A stretch of DNA of 64,000 nucleotides from an uncultured Bacteroidia bacterium (GTDB lineage Bacteria > Bacteroidota > Bacteroidia > Bacteroidales > F082), in contig CADBZW010000009.1 of the NCBI GenBank assembly GCA_902799345.1, positions 1 to 64,000 of the forward strand, in the 5' to 3' direction. Position numbers and translations under genes: made by a program. How positions within the stretch are numbered: the first letter of the stretch is position 1; the number at the start of each line of letters is the position of its first letter. Shown in pieces: positions 17,520 through 26,397 of this stretch. Below the pieces are notes generated by a model, which saw nothing but the letters and a program-made list of their open reading frames with translations, was not told where the DNA came from and did not search any database.

Positions 17520-18302
17520 TTATTCAACATAATAAGCCTTAAAATTGTGTTTCGGAACTCTTTCAGCTTCAGGAGGCGGTGTCATATAATCACCATACAT
17601 AATTTCCAAATACTCATCATAATGGCTAATGGCCATAAATTTTTGACCTTCAAATTCCAGTTCAGTATATTCAGACATAATTATAGCTGGAAAAACCAAG
17701 GGATCTCCACTAAGCCGTATTTTCATTTTTCTATTTGTCTCTATTTGATTATATGTTTTAAGATTATTCACGTACTTATTGTTTAGCCATCGAATTGAAC
17801 AAAAACTATTGATTATCCTACATCCCAACCCATAAACAGATTTTGGATATTTTCTTTTCCCTACTTTTTGCCCACATAGTTGCGCTAGTCTTCTTCTTCT
17901 TTTAAAAACAACCTGCAACTGAGAGTCGGAATTCGGAGCATTATCAATTGGTGTCAATGCAATCCACAAACCATGAGGACCCTGATGGGGATTATCAAAC
18001 ACCAACCGTGTTTTCGTATCCGTAAGTCGCGTCACGCCACTCCACCAATCATCATGTTCTCCTGGAACAAACAACTTGTATGGCCCTTCCTTATATAAGG
18101 AAACAAACTTGTCAATTTCAGATCTTTCCATTAACAAGTCAATATCATCGTCCCAAGGAATAAAACCTTTATGTCGGACAGCTCCAAGTAATGTGCCTTC
18201 TCCAAGAGAATACTTGATATCATGTTCACGACAAAATGTATCAAAAAATTGTAAAATTTGAAAACAAATTTTTTTTGACTCATCCAAAGAGATCTCTTTC
18301 AT
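17520..18302 (-). CDS. LicD-family phosphotransferase, copy 2
   Basis: This 260-residue protein has the LicD signature KYSLGEGTLLGAVRHKGF, then IPWDDDIDLLME, about 28-58 from the N-terminus, including the catalytic WDDDID. The ending EAERVPKHNFKAYYVE parallels DQRHPYHGGTYYWK of copy 1. It is a diverged paralogue of the LicD at 15 kb and probably adds a second phospho-alcohol or acts on another sugar. A GNAT gene lies upstream with a 95-base AT-rich gap. No signal peptide is present, so it should act on the cytoplasmic face. Confidence 0.92.
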   Translation of the reverse strand: MKEISLDESKKICFQILQFFDTFCREHDIKYSLGEGTLLGAVRHKGFIPWDDDIDLLMERSEIDKFVSLYKEGPYKLFVPGEHDDWWSGVTRLTDTKTRLVFDNPHQGPHGLWIALTPIDNAPNSDSQLQVVFKRRRRLAQLCGQKVGKRKYPKSVYGLGCRIINSFCSIRWLNNKYVNNLKTYNQIETNRKMKIRLSGDPLVFPAIIMSEYTELEFEGQKFMAISHYDEYLEIMYGDYMTPPPEAERVPKHNFKAYYVE

Positions 18303-18397
18303 ATTTTTCTTTCTTAATTATGAGCAATAGACTTTTCCCTTATTGCCAACCGTTTTTGTGCCAAAAATTGCAAGAGTTTAAACTAAACTTTTCTTGA

Positions 18398-19027
18398 TTA
18401 TCTCCTTATCAACCTTTTCACATATGCAATCACTTTAAATCTCTCTATCTTTCCCGGTTTGTATCTTGCTTTAGTAAAAAGTATGGACAATATATATCGA
18501 AGATGGCAGTACCAAAGTGGATATGGGCTCTTCTTTTCCCAACGGGCAAAAAAAACAGAATAGTAATCTGTTTTTTTAAAGGTGACACATTGCAAATCAA
18601 TAAACCCAGCTTTATGAGCAGCATCACGAACCACCTTGTTGTGTTCGGCGGTGTTGCCCTGAAGGATATCGGGTTCCGACTGCTTAACAAATTTTCCACA
18701 TTCCTCATCAAGCATTTCCTTGATTCCGCAGCCTTGATATCGTTTCAAAATACCCGTCAAACAATAATGGGCAACCAGTTGACCTTTTGACCACCATTTG
18801 TTACCATCAAACAAAGAGACAGATTGTGTTCCCACCACCTTGTCTCCATCCATCGCCACAACACAAATGCCCTTGCCCACTTTATGTTGAAGTCTCTCGC
18901 CTGAAAGATCACCATTGATCATCTTAAAGCCGCGTTTCTGGTTAACCTTATGAGCAGATTCAAGAACTTCATGAATTTCATCCCATGAAACCCAATCGGG
19001 TTTGGGCATGACAACAATATCATCCAT
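18398..19027 (-). CDS. GNAT acyltransferase with C-terminal extension, copy 2
   Basis: This 209-residue protein has GNAT features: VVAMDGDKVVGTQSV strand pair, the acyl-CoA loop region CLTGILKRYQGCGIKEMLDE, and NTAEHNKVVRDAAHKAGF. The C-terminal stretch DYYSVFFARWEKK followed by a basic tail matches the extension of the GNAT at 15.75-16.4 kb. It heads the second GNAT-LicD pair. The Q-x-x-G-x-G/A loop reads QGCGIK, which is slightly degenerate, so activity is likely but not certain. Substrate is unknown. Confidence 0.78.
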   Translation of the reverse strand: MDDIVVMPKPDWVSWDEIHEVLESAHKVNQKRGFKMINGDLSGERLQHKVGKGICVVAMDGDKVVGTQSVSLFDGNKWWSKGQLVAHYCLTGILKRYQGCGIKEMLDEECGKFVKQSEPDILQGNTAEHNKVVRDAAHKAGFIDLQCVTFKKTDYYSVFFARWEKKSPYPLWYCHLRYILSILFTKARYKPGKIERFKVIAYVKRLIRR

Positions 19028-19109
19028 TTTAATCTATAGTTTATGTTATGTATATCAAATTACAACTCTATCAGATAAAGATATCTGAAAAACAAAAACA
19101 AGCTTTATT

Positions 19110-19979
19110 CTATAAGCTTTTTTGTATCCTACCAATAAGACCTGTCAGCACTTGTCCAGGACCACATTCTACGAAATCTGTCATCCCGTCAATAATCATC
19201 TGCTTCACACTCTGAGTCCAACGCACTGGTGAGGTTAGTTGTTTAAGTAGATTCTCTTTAATTTCCACTGGATCAGTATGCGGCTTGGCATCAACATTCT
19301 GATATATAGGACAGACAGGCGTACTCAATGGTGCGACTTCAATAGCTTTGGCAAGTTCTGCCTGTGCGGGTTCCATCAGTGGGGAATGGAACGCTCCACC
19401 CACCGCCAACGGCAAGGCACGTTTGGCACCAGCCTGTTTCAAACGAGCACAAGCCTCCTTTACTGCTTCCACACTACCTGAAATCACTACCTGACCTGGA
19501 CTATTATAGTTAGCAGGAACCACCACTCCTACCGTCTGCATTACCTCGGCGCAAATGCGCTCTATTTCTTCATCGGCCAAGCCAATAACAGCAGCCATCG
19601 TTGACGGTGTCGCCTCACAAGCTTTCTGCATGGCCATAGCACGTGCGTAAACAAGCTTCAAACCATCGCTGAAAGCTAAAGCACCAGCGGCTGTCAATGC
19701 TGAGAACTCGCCCAATGAATGCCCTGCCACCATATCAGGTTTAAAATCATCTATACAAAGTGCTGTTACCACTGAATGTAGAAACACGGCGGGCTGGGTC
19801 ACTTTGGTTTGCTTCAGGTCTTCGTCCGTTCCTTCGAACATGATATCGGTGATGCGGTAGCCAAGGATCTCGTTGGCCTTGTCGAACAATTCTTTTGCTT
19901 TAGGATTGCTTTCATAAAGGTCTTTGCCCATACCTACGAACTGGGCTCCTTGACCGGGAAACACGCATGCTTTTGACAT
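19110..19979 (-). CDS. fabD: Malonyl-CoA:ACP transacylase
   Basis: This 289-residue full-length FabD loads malonyl groups from CoA onto ACP. The nucleophile is Ser88 in GHSLG, an Arg lies in YARAMAMQKA, the catalytic His is in GGAFHSPLME, and FPGQGAQFVGMG is at the N-terminus. It lies downstream of an acyltransferase, KAS III and ACP, so it could serve the local acyl pathway, the housekeeping fatty-acid pathway, or both. Codon use and composition are somewhat more GC-rich than the flanking sugar genes. Whether the genome has another fabD cannot be seen. Confidence 0.95.
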   Translation of the reverse strand: MSKACVFPGQGAQFVGMGKDLYESNPKAKELFDKANEILGYRITDIMFEGTDEDLKQTKVTQPAVFLHSVVTALCIDDFKPDMVAGHSLGEFSALTAAGALAFSDGLKLVYARAMAMQKACEATPSTMAAVIGLADEEIERICAEVMQTVGVVVPANYNSPGQVVISGSVEAVKEACARLKQAGAKRALPLAVGGAFHSPLMEPAQAELAKAIEVAPLSTPVCPIYQNVDAKPHTDPVEIKENLLKQLTSPVRWTQSVKQMIIDGMTDFVECGPGQVLTGLIGRIQKSL

Positions 19980-20046
19980 ATTTTTATTTTTTGTCTTGCA
20001 ATTGAAAACAATTAATTACAATCTCTTCATTTTGAATGTGAAGACA

Positions 20047-20808
20047 TTATGATATTGGTTCTATCGTCTTAACCACTTTAGCAGGCACGCCTACTACCAC
20101 AGAATAATCAGGCACATCCTTTGTGACCACAGCTCCTGCACCTATCCTAGAGCCTTTACCAATATAATTACACGAGTCTAAAATGATAGCATGTGTACCA
20201 ATATAAGCTCCTTCGCAAATATGCAGACGAGTTGGAATGTTAACATCTAAACCTTTTTGGAAAGCTTCTAAATCTCTATGATGAGATTCTATACACACTG
20301 CACTTCCCATCTTGACATTATCATCAATAATAACTTCTCCTGAATAGTCAATAAAGACATTTTTGGCAAACAAAACCTTGTTTCCGACCTTCAGTGTCCC
20401 ATTCAAATGATGCTCTCGACTAAACTCAACATTAAACTGAATGATACAATTTTTGCCCAAATGATATCTATCCGTATAAGCACGCAATCTTTTCTTTCTC
20501 AGTTTAGCTGAATTCTCATATTTTCGCGATGTATATTTATACAGAAATTTTCGATTGTCATTATAATCTTTTATCCAAATCATTTTGTCACGAAACACAC
20601 TCACTATTTGTTCCCGCTCTTCTCCCGTTTTTACACCTAAGCCGTATTTCAAATACTCTGTAACCGGTATTCTGTATTTAACATATAATAATATCATGTC
20701 GCGGATTATAGCACCCGCAGACCGTTTGTCTCCTGCATTGCGAGAATCAGAAACATACTCGCGAGCGTGATAAATAATACTTAATACAATTCTAATTCTT
20801 TTTCTCAT
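20047..20808 (-). CDS. Hexapeptide acyltransferase (WbbJ/LacA-like)
   Basis: The C-terminal 150 residues form a left-handed beta-helix of the LacA/WbbJ type: VLFAKNVFIDYSGEVIIDDN, GSAVCIESHHRD with the catalytic-type His, IGTHAIILDSCNYIGKGSRI and AGAVVTKDVPDYSVVVGVPA. The helical N-terminus (REYVSDSRNAGDKRSAGA) is not a standard domain. I chose the ATG at 20806-20808 (253 residues); an ATG at 20925 would add 39 hydrophobic residues and overlap the KAS III gene by 26 bases. Position directly after the KAS III/ACP genes suggests that it moves the ACP-bound acyl group to a sugar, an inference by analogy with other acyltransferases of the fold. Confidence 0.82.
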   Translation of the reverse strand: MRKRIRIVLSIIYHAREYVSDSRNAGDKRSAGAIIRDMILLYVKYRIPVTEYLKYGLGVKTGEEREQIVSVFRDKMIWIKDYNDNRKFLYKYTSRKYENSAKLRKKRLRAYTDRYHLGKNCIIQFNVEFSREHHLNGTLKVGNKVLFAKNVFIDYSGEVIIDDNVKMGSAVCIESHHRDLEAFQKGLDVNIPTRLHICEGAYIGTHAIILDSCNYIGKGSRIGAGAVVTKDVPDYSVVVGVPAKVVKTIEPIS

Positions 20809-20899
20809 TTTAAAAGATTCTATTTTATATGCTTCTTCATAAACACACAAAAGAATAGGAAATATGAATTCTAAACCATCTAAAATACTATATTTCCAT

Positions 20900-21961
20900 C
20901 TATAAGTAATTGATTGGCAGCACAATTATTGGCTGAATTCTTAGCATCATAGTAGCCCATGTTAAACCTAATCCAAAAGAGGAACACATCAACGTCAAAG
21001 GTCGCTGAGATAACTCTTCAGCCAGTTCCGATGCCATCAGCATAATAATGGATGCACCACCAAGGTTGCCGAACTTTTGCAGATTGTATGGTACTTTTTC
21101 AACAGGCAGTTTCAACTTCTTCACAATACGGTCCACAATTAATTTGTTGGCCTGGTGAATCAAGAAATAGTCAATGTCTCTATCTTTATCGAGTCCCAAT
21201 TCATCCATCATCTTCTTAACACTGATGGGCGGCTTCGTAATGGCAAAAGAAAACACATCCATACCATTTATCAAGGCATCTTTTGGAGCTCGAATGATAC
21301 CATTCCCAAAATCCTCATATTCAAAAGAGGTCTCTCTATCAACAGGATGACGATACCCTCCATGAGGGGTCATCAACGCGGTGTACCCAGATCCCAATGT
21401 GTTGAAATCGATGATAATGTCATTGACTGTTGGGTCATACTCCAAAGCCAAAGCGGTACCACTATCACCAAACAGAGGACCTCGGCTTTTGTCTTTTGGA
21501 GAGCCCATGCGCATAGCAGTGTCACCAACCAAAACCAAAGCTCTTTTTGCCGTTCCTGCAGAAAGCAAATTGCCAGCTACGTTAATTCCATAAATACAGC
21601 CACAACACCCCATCGGAACATCCAGCACAAAAGTCGATGCTGGCAAGCCCAAACGGTCTTGAAGTATAGCTGATGTGGGGGGCGTTTTGTAATCGCCCGT
21701 AACAGACACAAACAAAAGGACATCGATGGTTTCTTTTGCCCAGTTCAGTCCAGCAATCAAGCGTTCTGCCGCATCAAAGCACAAGTCTGAGGCACAAGTG
21801 TCTGCCGATGCAATATACCTGTTTTTGATGCCAACCGTTGCATCAAACAAATCAGCTTCTTCCTTTGTGAAAAAAGGAAAATCGGAAGTTTTCACCGGAT
21901 TGTTTGGCACAGTGCCCGTTACACCACGAAGTGCTACATTCTTTATATTCCAATAAGCCAT
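20900..21961 (-). CDS. 3-oxoacyl-ACP synthase III-like (KAS III), copy A
   Basis: This 353-residue FabH-type thiolase-fold enzyme keeps the full triad: Cys119 in VPMGCCGCIYG, His in YFLIHQANK and Asn in FGNLGGAS. The family condenses an acyl-CoA or acyl-ACP starter with malonyl-ACP. The stop and start of the ACP gene overlap by one base (21961), implying co-translation. A second KAS III lies at 25-26 kb with its own ACP. Both differ from housekeeping FabH in the neighbours, so they probably make a special short acyl group for the polysaccharide. Confidence 0.93.
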   Translation of the reverse strand: MAYWNIKNVALRGVTGTVPNNPVKTSDFPFFTKEEADLFDATVGIKNRYIASADTCASDLCFDAAERLIAGLNWAKETIDVLLFVSVTGDYKTPPTSAILQDRLGLPASTFVLDVPMGCCGCIYGINVAGNLLSAGTAKRALVLVGDTAMRMGSPKDKSRGPLFGDSGTALALEYDPTVNDIIIDFNTLGSGYTALMTPHGGYRHPVDRETSFEYEDFGNGIIRAPKDALINGMDVFSFAITKPPISVKKMMDELGLDKDRDIDYFLIHQANKLIVDRIVKKLKLPVEKVPYNLQKFGNLGGASIIMLMASELAEELSQRPLTLMCSSFGLGLTWATMMLRIQPIIVLPINYL

Positions 21962-22200
21962 TATAATTCGATATCGTATTTAGCCAAAACCTTTTTGGCA
22001 TTATCGTATGAGGTGAACTCCAAAATGTCTTCAGCGTCAAGCATGATGTCAAACTCATCTTCAACAGCAGTCGTTAAACTCAACTGGCGGACAGAATCCC
22101 ATCCTTCCACAGTGCATTTGTTGAAGTTCTCATTCAATGACGATTCTTCTGCTGAAAACACTTCGCAAAAAATCTTGTTAAGCCTTTCTATGTTTGTCAT
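21961..22200 (-). CDS. Acyl carrier protein, copy A
   Basis: This 79-residue acidic helical protein has the phosphopantetheine attachment site at Ser36 in EGWDSVRQLSL, and the third helix includes EDEFDIMLDAEDI. It carries the growing acyl chain. It directly precedes and overlaps the KAS III gene and follows the acyl ligase by 7 bases, a packing that suggests the ligase loads this carrier. It is distinct from the ACP at 26.2 kb, which is paired with the other KAS III. Confidence 0.93.
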   Translation of the reverse strand: MTNIERLNKIFCEVFSAEESSLNENFNKCTVEGWDSVRQLSLTTAVEDEFDIMLDAEDILEFTSYDNAKKVLAKYDIEL

Positions 22201-22207
22201 AATATTA

Positions 22208-23587
22208 TTATTGATTGATTACTTTTCCTGCTTCGTTTCTAAGTATTTCTTTCACTACCTGAACCTCAATTCTTTGATGGAACAGATGCGTCTTTTCTTC
22301 GATAAATGACGGCAACACTTCCTTGAGTTTTGCATCGGTCACCAAAACAATCAGTTTCTCATCGTCACCTTTGCAATAGCAGTCGGTGTTGAATTCCGTT
22401 TTAATCAGTCCTTCCACTTCATCCAATCCGATACGCAAACCATAAATCTTCAAAAACCGCTTAAGCCGACCAATAATGAAATAGCAACCATCTGCATCCC
22501 TACAGGCAAGATCGCCAGTGTGCATGACACCATGATTCTCATCGCCTTTCAGCAAGTCTTCTTGTGAATTAGCATAACCGAGGGTTACATTCTCACCCCT
22601 ATACACCATTTCGCCCTGAGCCTCGCCTTCAAAAGACTCATTTCCATTCTCATCCACGATGGAGAGTTGCCCTCCTGGCTCAGCAAAACCAATGCTACAG
22701 GTCTTCTCCAACGCCAATTCCGCCGGCAAATAGGCCATACGCGCCGTGCATTCGCTCTGTCCGTAGGTGGCAATGAACTTCTTTCCGTTGTCAAGGGCAT
22801 ATTGGGCCAACATTTTGAACATTTCCTCTGTCAATTTGCCACCACCTTGTGTAATTACCTTCAGGTTGGGCAAGTCCATCCGAGTGAATCGCATTTTGGT
22901 CAATATCTCATAACTATAAGGCACTCCAGTGAAACTGGTCGCTTCTTTGAGCATAGCCCAAAACCCCTTGTCCAAAAGTGACCTTCCAGAAAGCAACAAG
23001 GTGGATCCTGCAAGCAAATGCGAGGCAATGACAGAAAGGCCCATCGTATAATGCATGGGCAGAATAGCCATGGCTCTTTCCGTGCCATCCAACTCAAACA
23101 AACGCCTTACATTATCGGCATTGGCTTCAATGTTACGGTAACTGTGGCGCACCAGTTTTGGACTACCCGTCGAACCACTAGTCGGCAACAGTAACGACAA
23201 GTCTTCGAACAAAGGAACCCTTGGATACCCTGTCTTCACCAAAGAATAATCCCATGCAGAAAACACAGAGGAGAGTCCTTTTTTCTCTGCAAGATGGTTG
23301 GGCAACCAAAGATATTCTGGCCTGTAAACTTCAAGCAAGTGCTCATACAGACTTTCTTCCGTAGCTGCACTTAGCACCAATGGTACAATTCTATTGGTCA
23401 ACGAAGCCGTATAGCCCAACAAAGACCCAATCTTGTTTTCCGAAAAAATGAAGATTAGCGTACGATAGGGTAATTGGGCAGCGAACGCTTTGGAGAAGCC
23501 ACAGATTTCACCATAGTTCACACTACTACCACTGTCATCGATGACGGCAACTTTGTTTCGGTCTTTTTTGTCTAACCCAAGGAACAT
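22208..23587 (-). CDS. AMP-forming acyl-CoA/acyl-ACP ligase
   Basis: This 459-residue ANL-superfamily adenylating enzyme has the P-loop LLLPTSGSTGSPKLVRHS near residue 145, YGQSECTARMAYL (A5-type), MHTGDLACRDADG (A7), GRLKRFLKIYGLRIGLDEVE (A8) and a terminal NEAGKVINQ with the C-terminal Lys. It would activate a carboxylic acid with ATP and load it on CoA or the adjacent ACP. The ATG at 23587 is chosen over a TTG three codons earlier. It lies between an SDR gene (5-base gap) and the ACP gene. The acid is unknown; a starter unit for the KAS III enzymes is a reasonable guess. Confidence 0.9.
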   Translation of the reverse strand: MFLGLDKKDRNKVAVIDDSGSSVNYGEICGFSKAFAAQLPYRTLIFIFSENKIGSLLGYTASLTNRIVPLVLSAATEESLYEHLLEVYRPEYLWLPNHLAEKKGLSSVFSAWDYSLVKTGYPRVPLFEDLSLLLPTSGSTGSPKLVRHSYRNIEANADNVRRLFELDGTERAMAILPMHYTMGLSVIASHLLAGSTLLLSGRSLLDKGFWAMLKEATSFTGVPYSYEILTKMRFTRMDLPNLKVITQGGGKLTEEMFKMLAQYALDNGKKFIATYGQSECTARMAYLPAELALEKTCSIGFAEPGGQLSIVDENGNESFEGEAQGEMVYRGENVTLGYANSQEDLLKGDENHGVMHTGDLACRDADGCYFIIGRLKRFLKIYGLRIGLDEVEGLIKTEFNTDCYCKGDDEKLIVLVTDAKLKEVLPSFIEEKTHLFHQRIEVQVVKEILRNEAGKVINQ

Positions 23588-23592
23588 GATTG

Positions 23593-24327
23593 TCAAATAA
23601 TTGCGCCTCCGTCAATTCCAATAATCTGGCCTGTCAGATATGACGATTGGTCAGAAGCAAGGAAGAGACATAGATTGGCCACTTCTTCAGGTTCGGCCAA
23701 ACGACCAAACGGAATATCATTAATCTTTTGTGCAAACTTTTCTTCGAGCACTGCTTTGAACCGTTCCGAGCCCACCATGCCGGGAGCAATGGCATTGACT
23801 CGGATATGGTGCTCTGCTAGTTCTTTGGCCGCTGATTTAGTCGCTGCAATCACCGCACCTTTAGTAGCCGCGTAGGATAGTTGCCCCTTGGAGCCTTTTT
23901 CTCCCACCATACTTGCCATGTTGATGATGGAACCCGATTGTTGCCGTGTCATGACCCTCGACACCAAAGACATCAGGTGTACCAAAGCGACCACGTTGAC
24001 ATCAAGCATTTTGCGGAATTTCTCATAGTCAATCATCGGCATCATCTCGTAGGAGATAAGACCGGCAATATTGGCTAATATATCGATATGACCATGCTCT
24101 TTCTTCATGGCCATAACAACTGATTTAACTGCTGCAAAATCGCAGATATCGAGCGTAGTGGGAATAACACGGCCTTCATTTGATGTAAAAGATTCCGCCC
24201 ATTCAAGGCCTTTAATATCGGCAGCATATACCACAGCCCCTTCGTCTGCAAACAACTTGGCCGTAGCCTGGCCTATTCCCGCACCTGCTCCTGTAACAAG
24301 TGCAATTTTATTATTCAGACTATTCAT
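23593..24327 (-). CDS. SDR-family oxidoreductase (FabG-like), copy A
   Basis: This 244-residue short-chain dehydrogenase has the cofactor loop ALVTGAGAGIGQAT, NIAG, and the catalytic Ser-Tyr-Lys as NMASMVGEKGSKGQLSYAAT followed by KG. The C-terminal YLTGQIIGIDGG is typical of FabG-like ketoreductases. The ATG at 24327 is used; a GTG nine codons earlier would overlap the neighbouring gene. The best guess is reduction of a 3-ketoacyl-ACP made by a KAS III enzyme of the cluster. Other SDR substrates remain possible. Confidence 0.9.
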   Translation of the reverse strand: MNSLNNKIALVTGAGAGIGQATAKLFADEGAVVYAADIKGLEWAESFTSNEGRVIPTTLDICDFAAVKSVVMAMKKEHGHIDILANIAGLISYEMMPMIDYEKFRKMLDVNVVALVHLMSLVSRVMTRQQSGSIINMASMVGEKGSKGQLSYAATKGAVIAATKSAAKELAEHHIRVNAIAPGMVGSERFKAVLEEKFAQKINDIPFGRLAEPEEVANLCLFLASDQSSYLTGQIIGIDGGAII

Positions 24328-24331
24328 AAAA

Positions 24332-25090
24332 TCAAATGGACAAACTTCTCCCACCGTCTATAACAAATTCAGAACCTGTAATGAATTGACTGGCATCGCT
24401 AAAAAGATATATGACAAGCCATGCCACTTCTTCAGGCGTTCCAAAACGTTTCAATGGATATCTTTGTTTATTAAGCTCCCACTGTTCCTCGCTTATCGAT
24501 CCTTTGCCGGTCATAATAGGTGTTTCTATCATTCCAGGCAAAACCGCATTGCAACGAATCTTTTTGCTCGCTAACTCTACCGCTGCACCTTTCATAAAGG
24601 CTGATAAAGCGCCTTTGGTTGCGGCATATAAATTATTGCCTGGTGTAACCACATAACGTCCTATAGAGGAAGTGAACACAACAGATCCCCCTTTATTGAT
24701 TTTTTTCTTTTTGACCATCATATTAGTCAAAAGGATAGGAGCCTTAACATTTGTATCAAACAAACGTTCAATTTCATTCTCTGCGATAAACCCAATCGGT
24801 TTTGTCGTTGAGACACCGGCATTATTGAACAAACAATCAACCGCGGATACACCATCCACCAACCTTAACACACCATCTGCGTTAGAAATATCAACGGCTA
24901 TTTGTTGATGTCCTTCTCCGGCAAGTGAATCAAAGGTTTGCTGCAGCCTTTCTTCATTTCGTCCAGTAATAATAAGCTGCGCTCCCATTCGAGAACACTC
25001 AATCGCAGTAGCCTTTCCGATACCTGATGAAGCTCCTGTAATCAGAATGGTCTTTCCTGACAATGAATAGGGATTATAATTTGTATCCAT
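24332..25090 (-). CDS. SDR-family oxidoreductase (FabG-like), copy B
   Basis: This 252-residue SDR has the cofactor loop ILITGASSGIGKAT, NNAGVS, and the catalytic Ser in FTSSIGRY with Tyr and Lys in NLYAATKGAL. The end FITGSEFVIDGGRSLSI is FabG-like. The ATG at 25088-25090 is preferred over a TTG ten codons upstream, leaving a 17-base overlap with the KAS III gene. With the SDR at 23.6 kb it gives two ketoreductases and no dehydratase or enoyl reductase in the cluster, so the product is expected to keep its hydroxyl groups. Confidence 0.9.
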   Translation of the reverse strand: MDTNYNPYSLSGKTILITGASSGIGKATAIECSRMGAQLIITGRNEERLQQTFDSLAGEGHQQIAVDISNADGVLRLVDGVSAVDCLFNNAGVSTTKPIGFIAENEIERLFDTNVKAPILLTNMMVKKKKINKGGSVVFTSSIGRYVVTPGNNLYAATKGALSAFMKGAAVELASKKIRCNAVLPGMIETPIMTGKGSISEEQWELNKQRYPLKRFGTPEEVAWLVIYLFSDASQFITGSEFVIDGGRSLSI

Positions 25091-26156
25091 AATTATCTTC
25101 GTTATCTTTAACTTCAACAATGGAAGGTATTACAATGTTGTTTGTCTCGATAGCCACTGTACCCCATGAAAGACCCACACCAAACCCACAGCAAATGAAT
25201 TTTGTCGATTTGTTTTCAAATTTTCCTTTCAACTGTGACACAATGGTTAAAGGAATGGAAGCGGATGATGTATTACCAAATTGATACATGCAAGAGGGCA
25301 CTCTTTCTGGGTCTAGCTTCAACTTCTTGACAATCTGGTTGTTCATTTTCATATTAGCCTGATGAAAAATAACATAATCCGCATCAAGATAATTGAAGTC
25401 AAAATGCTCAGCCAATTTCTTTACGGATTTAGGCGCTGTCGTAATTCCAAATGAAAAAACATCCATTCCATTCATAAAAGTTTGAAGCCGATGTTTCATC
25501 TTGCCATCATGGTCATGCAATTCAAAAGACTGCAGTGATACTTGATTGCGGCTACCGCCATCGGGAGTAATAATAGCTTCAAAGCCACTACCATCCGTTC
25601 CAAAATGAAACTGGAAGCCTTTTGAGCCTTCTGCATATTCTAAAGCAGTAGCTGTACCCGCATCACCAAACAACGGGTCGCGAACCATCTTGACACGTTT
25701 TTTTGCATCACCCGCCAACAAGAGAGCTTTCTTGATAGCACCAGATGAAACCAAAGAGGCAACATTACTCAAACCATACACCCAGCCCGAGCAACCAAGA
25801 GCAACATCTTCGGCATAACACTCTTTTGGCAAGCCAAGACGGTCTTGGAGAATACAAGCCGTTGCTGGAAGAAAATAGTCTGCTGTCTGTGAAACAAAGA
25901 CTAAAGCCTCTATTTCAGATTTGTCCCAACCAAGCTCGGCGATTAACTTTTCAGCTGCTGCATAGCAGAGATCAGAGGTAGTCAATGTTTCCGAACATCT
26001 TCTCTCTTTAACGCCTGTGGTTTCCACAAAGGCTTCTGGAGTATAATCGGAAGAGATATCCTCTCCGCTCTTGAGTGTATAGTTGCTGACAACGTTTATC
26101 GGAACACCAGCGCTGATGCCAGCAATCCTAACGTTCTTGAACTCAATAAATGCCAT
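25074..26156 (-). CDS. 3-oxoacyl-ACP synthase III-like (KAS III), copy B
   Basis: This 360-residue KAS III paralogue has Cys122 in VALGCSGWVYG, His in VIFHQANMK and Asn in FGNTSSAS, so the condensing triad is intact. It is clearly diverged from copy A. Its start overlaps the stop of the ACP gene by one base, repeating the ACP-KAS III arrangement of copy A. It would perform one condensation in the local acyl pathway, perhaps the first or second round. Confidence 0.93.
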   Translation of the reverse strand: MAFIEFKNVRIAGISAGVPINVVSNYTLKSGEDISSDYTPEAFVETTGVKERRCSETLTTSDLCYAAAEKLIAELGWDKSEIEALVFVSQTADYFLPATACILQDRLGLPKECYAEDVALGCSGWVYGLSNVASLVSSGAIKKALLLAGDAKKRVKMVRDPLFGDAGTATALEYAEGSKGFQFHFGTDGSGFEAIITPDGGSRNQVSLQSFELHDHDGKMKHRLQTFMNGMDVFSFGITTAPKSVKKLAEHFDFNYLDADYVIFHQANMKMNNQIVKKLKLDPERVPSCMYQFGNTSSASIPLTIVSQLKGKFENKSTKFICCGFGVGLSWGTVAIETNNIVIPSIVEVKDNEDNYGYKL

Positions 26157-26389
26157 TACTGTTTGCTCTTGATGATTTCATACAAATCTGAAATGGTTGT
26201 AGCTTGCCTAAAATCATTTCCTTTTAGCGCAATGCCAAATTCTTCATCAACCATTGCAATAATTGAAAGCCCAATTAATGAAGACCATTCATCCAATTCA
26301 CGAAAATCTGTTTCAGGTGCAAATTCACTAGCATCTGTTTCGTCAAACTGCTCAGCAAATAGAGCTACAAATTCTTCAAGTGTTTTCAT
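26156..26389 (-). CDS. Acyl carrier protein, copy B
   Basis: This 77-residue, strongly acidic, helical protein has the likely phosphopantetheine serine at position 37 in ELDEWSSLIGLS, where the usual Asp-Ser is replaced by Ser-Ser. That variant is common in Bacteroidota glycan loci as far as I recall. Helix III includes VDEEFGIALKGND. It overlaps KAS III copy B by one base and follows the flippase gene by 8 bases. Confidence 0.88.
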   Translation of the reverse strand: MKTLEEFVALFAEQFDETDASEFAPETDFRELDEWSSLIGLSIIAMVDEEFGIALKGNDFRQATTISDLYEIIKSKQ

Positions 26390-26397
26390 AATAACTT

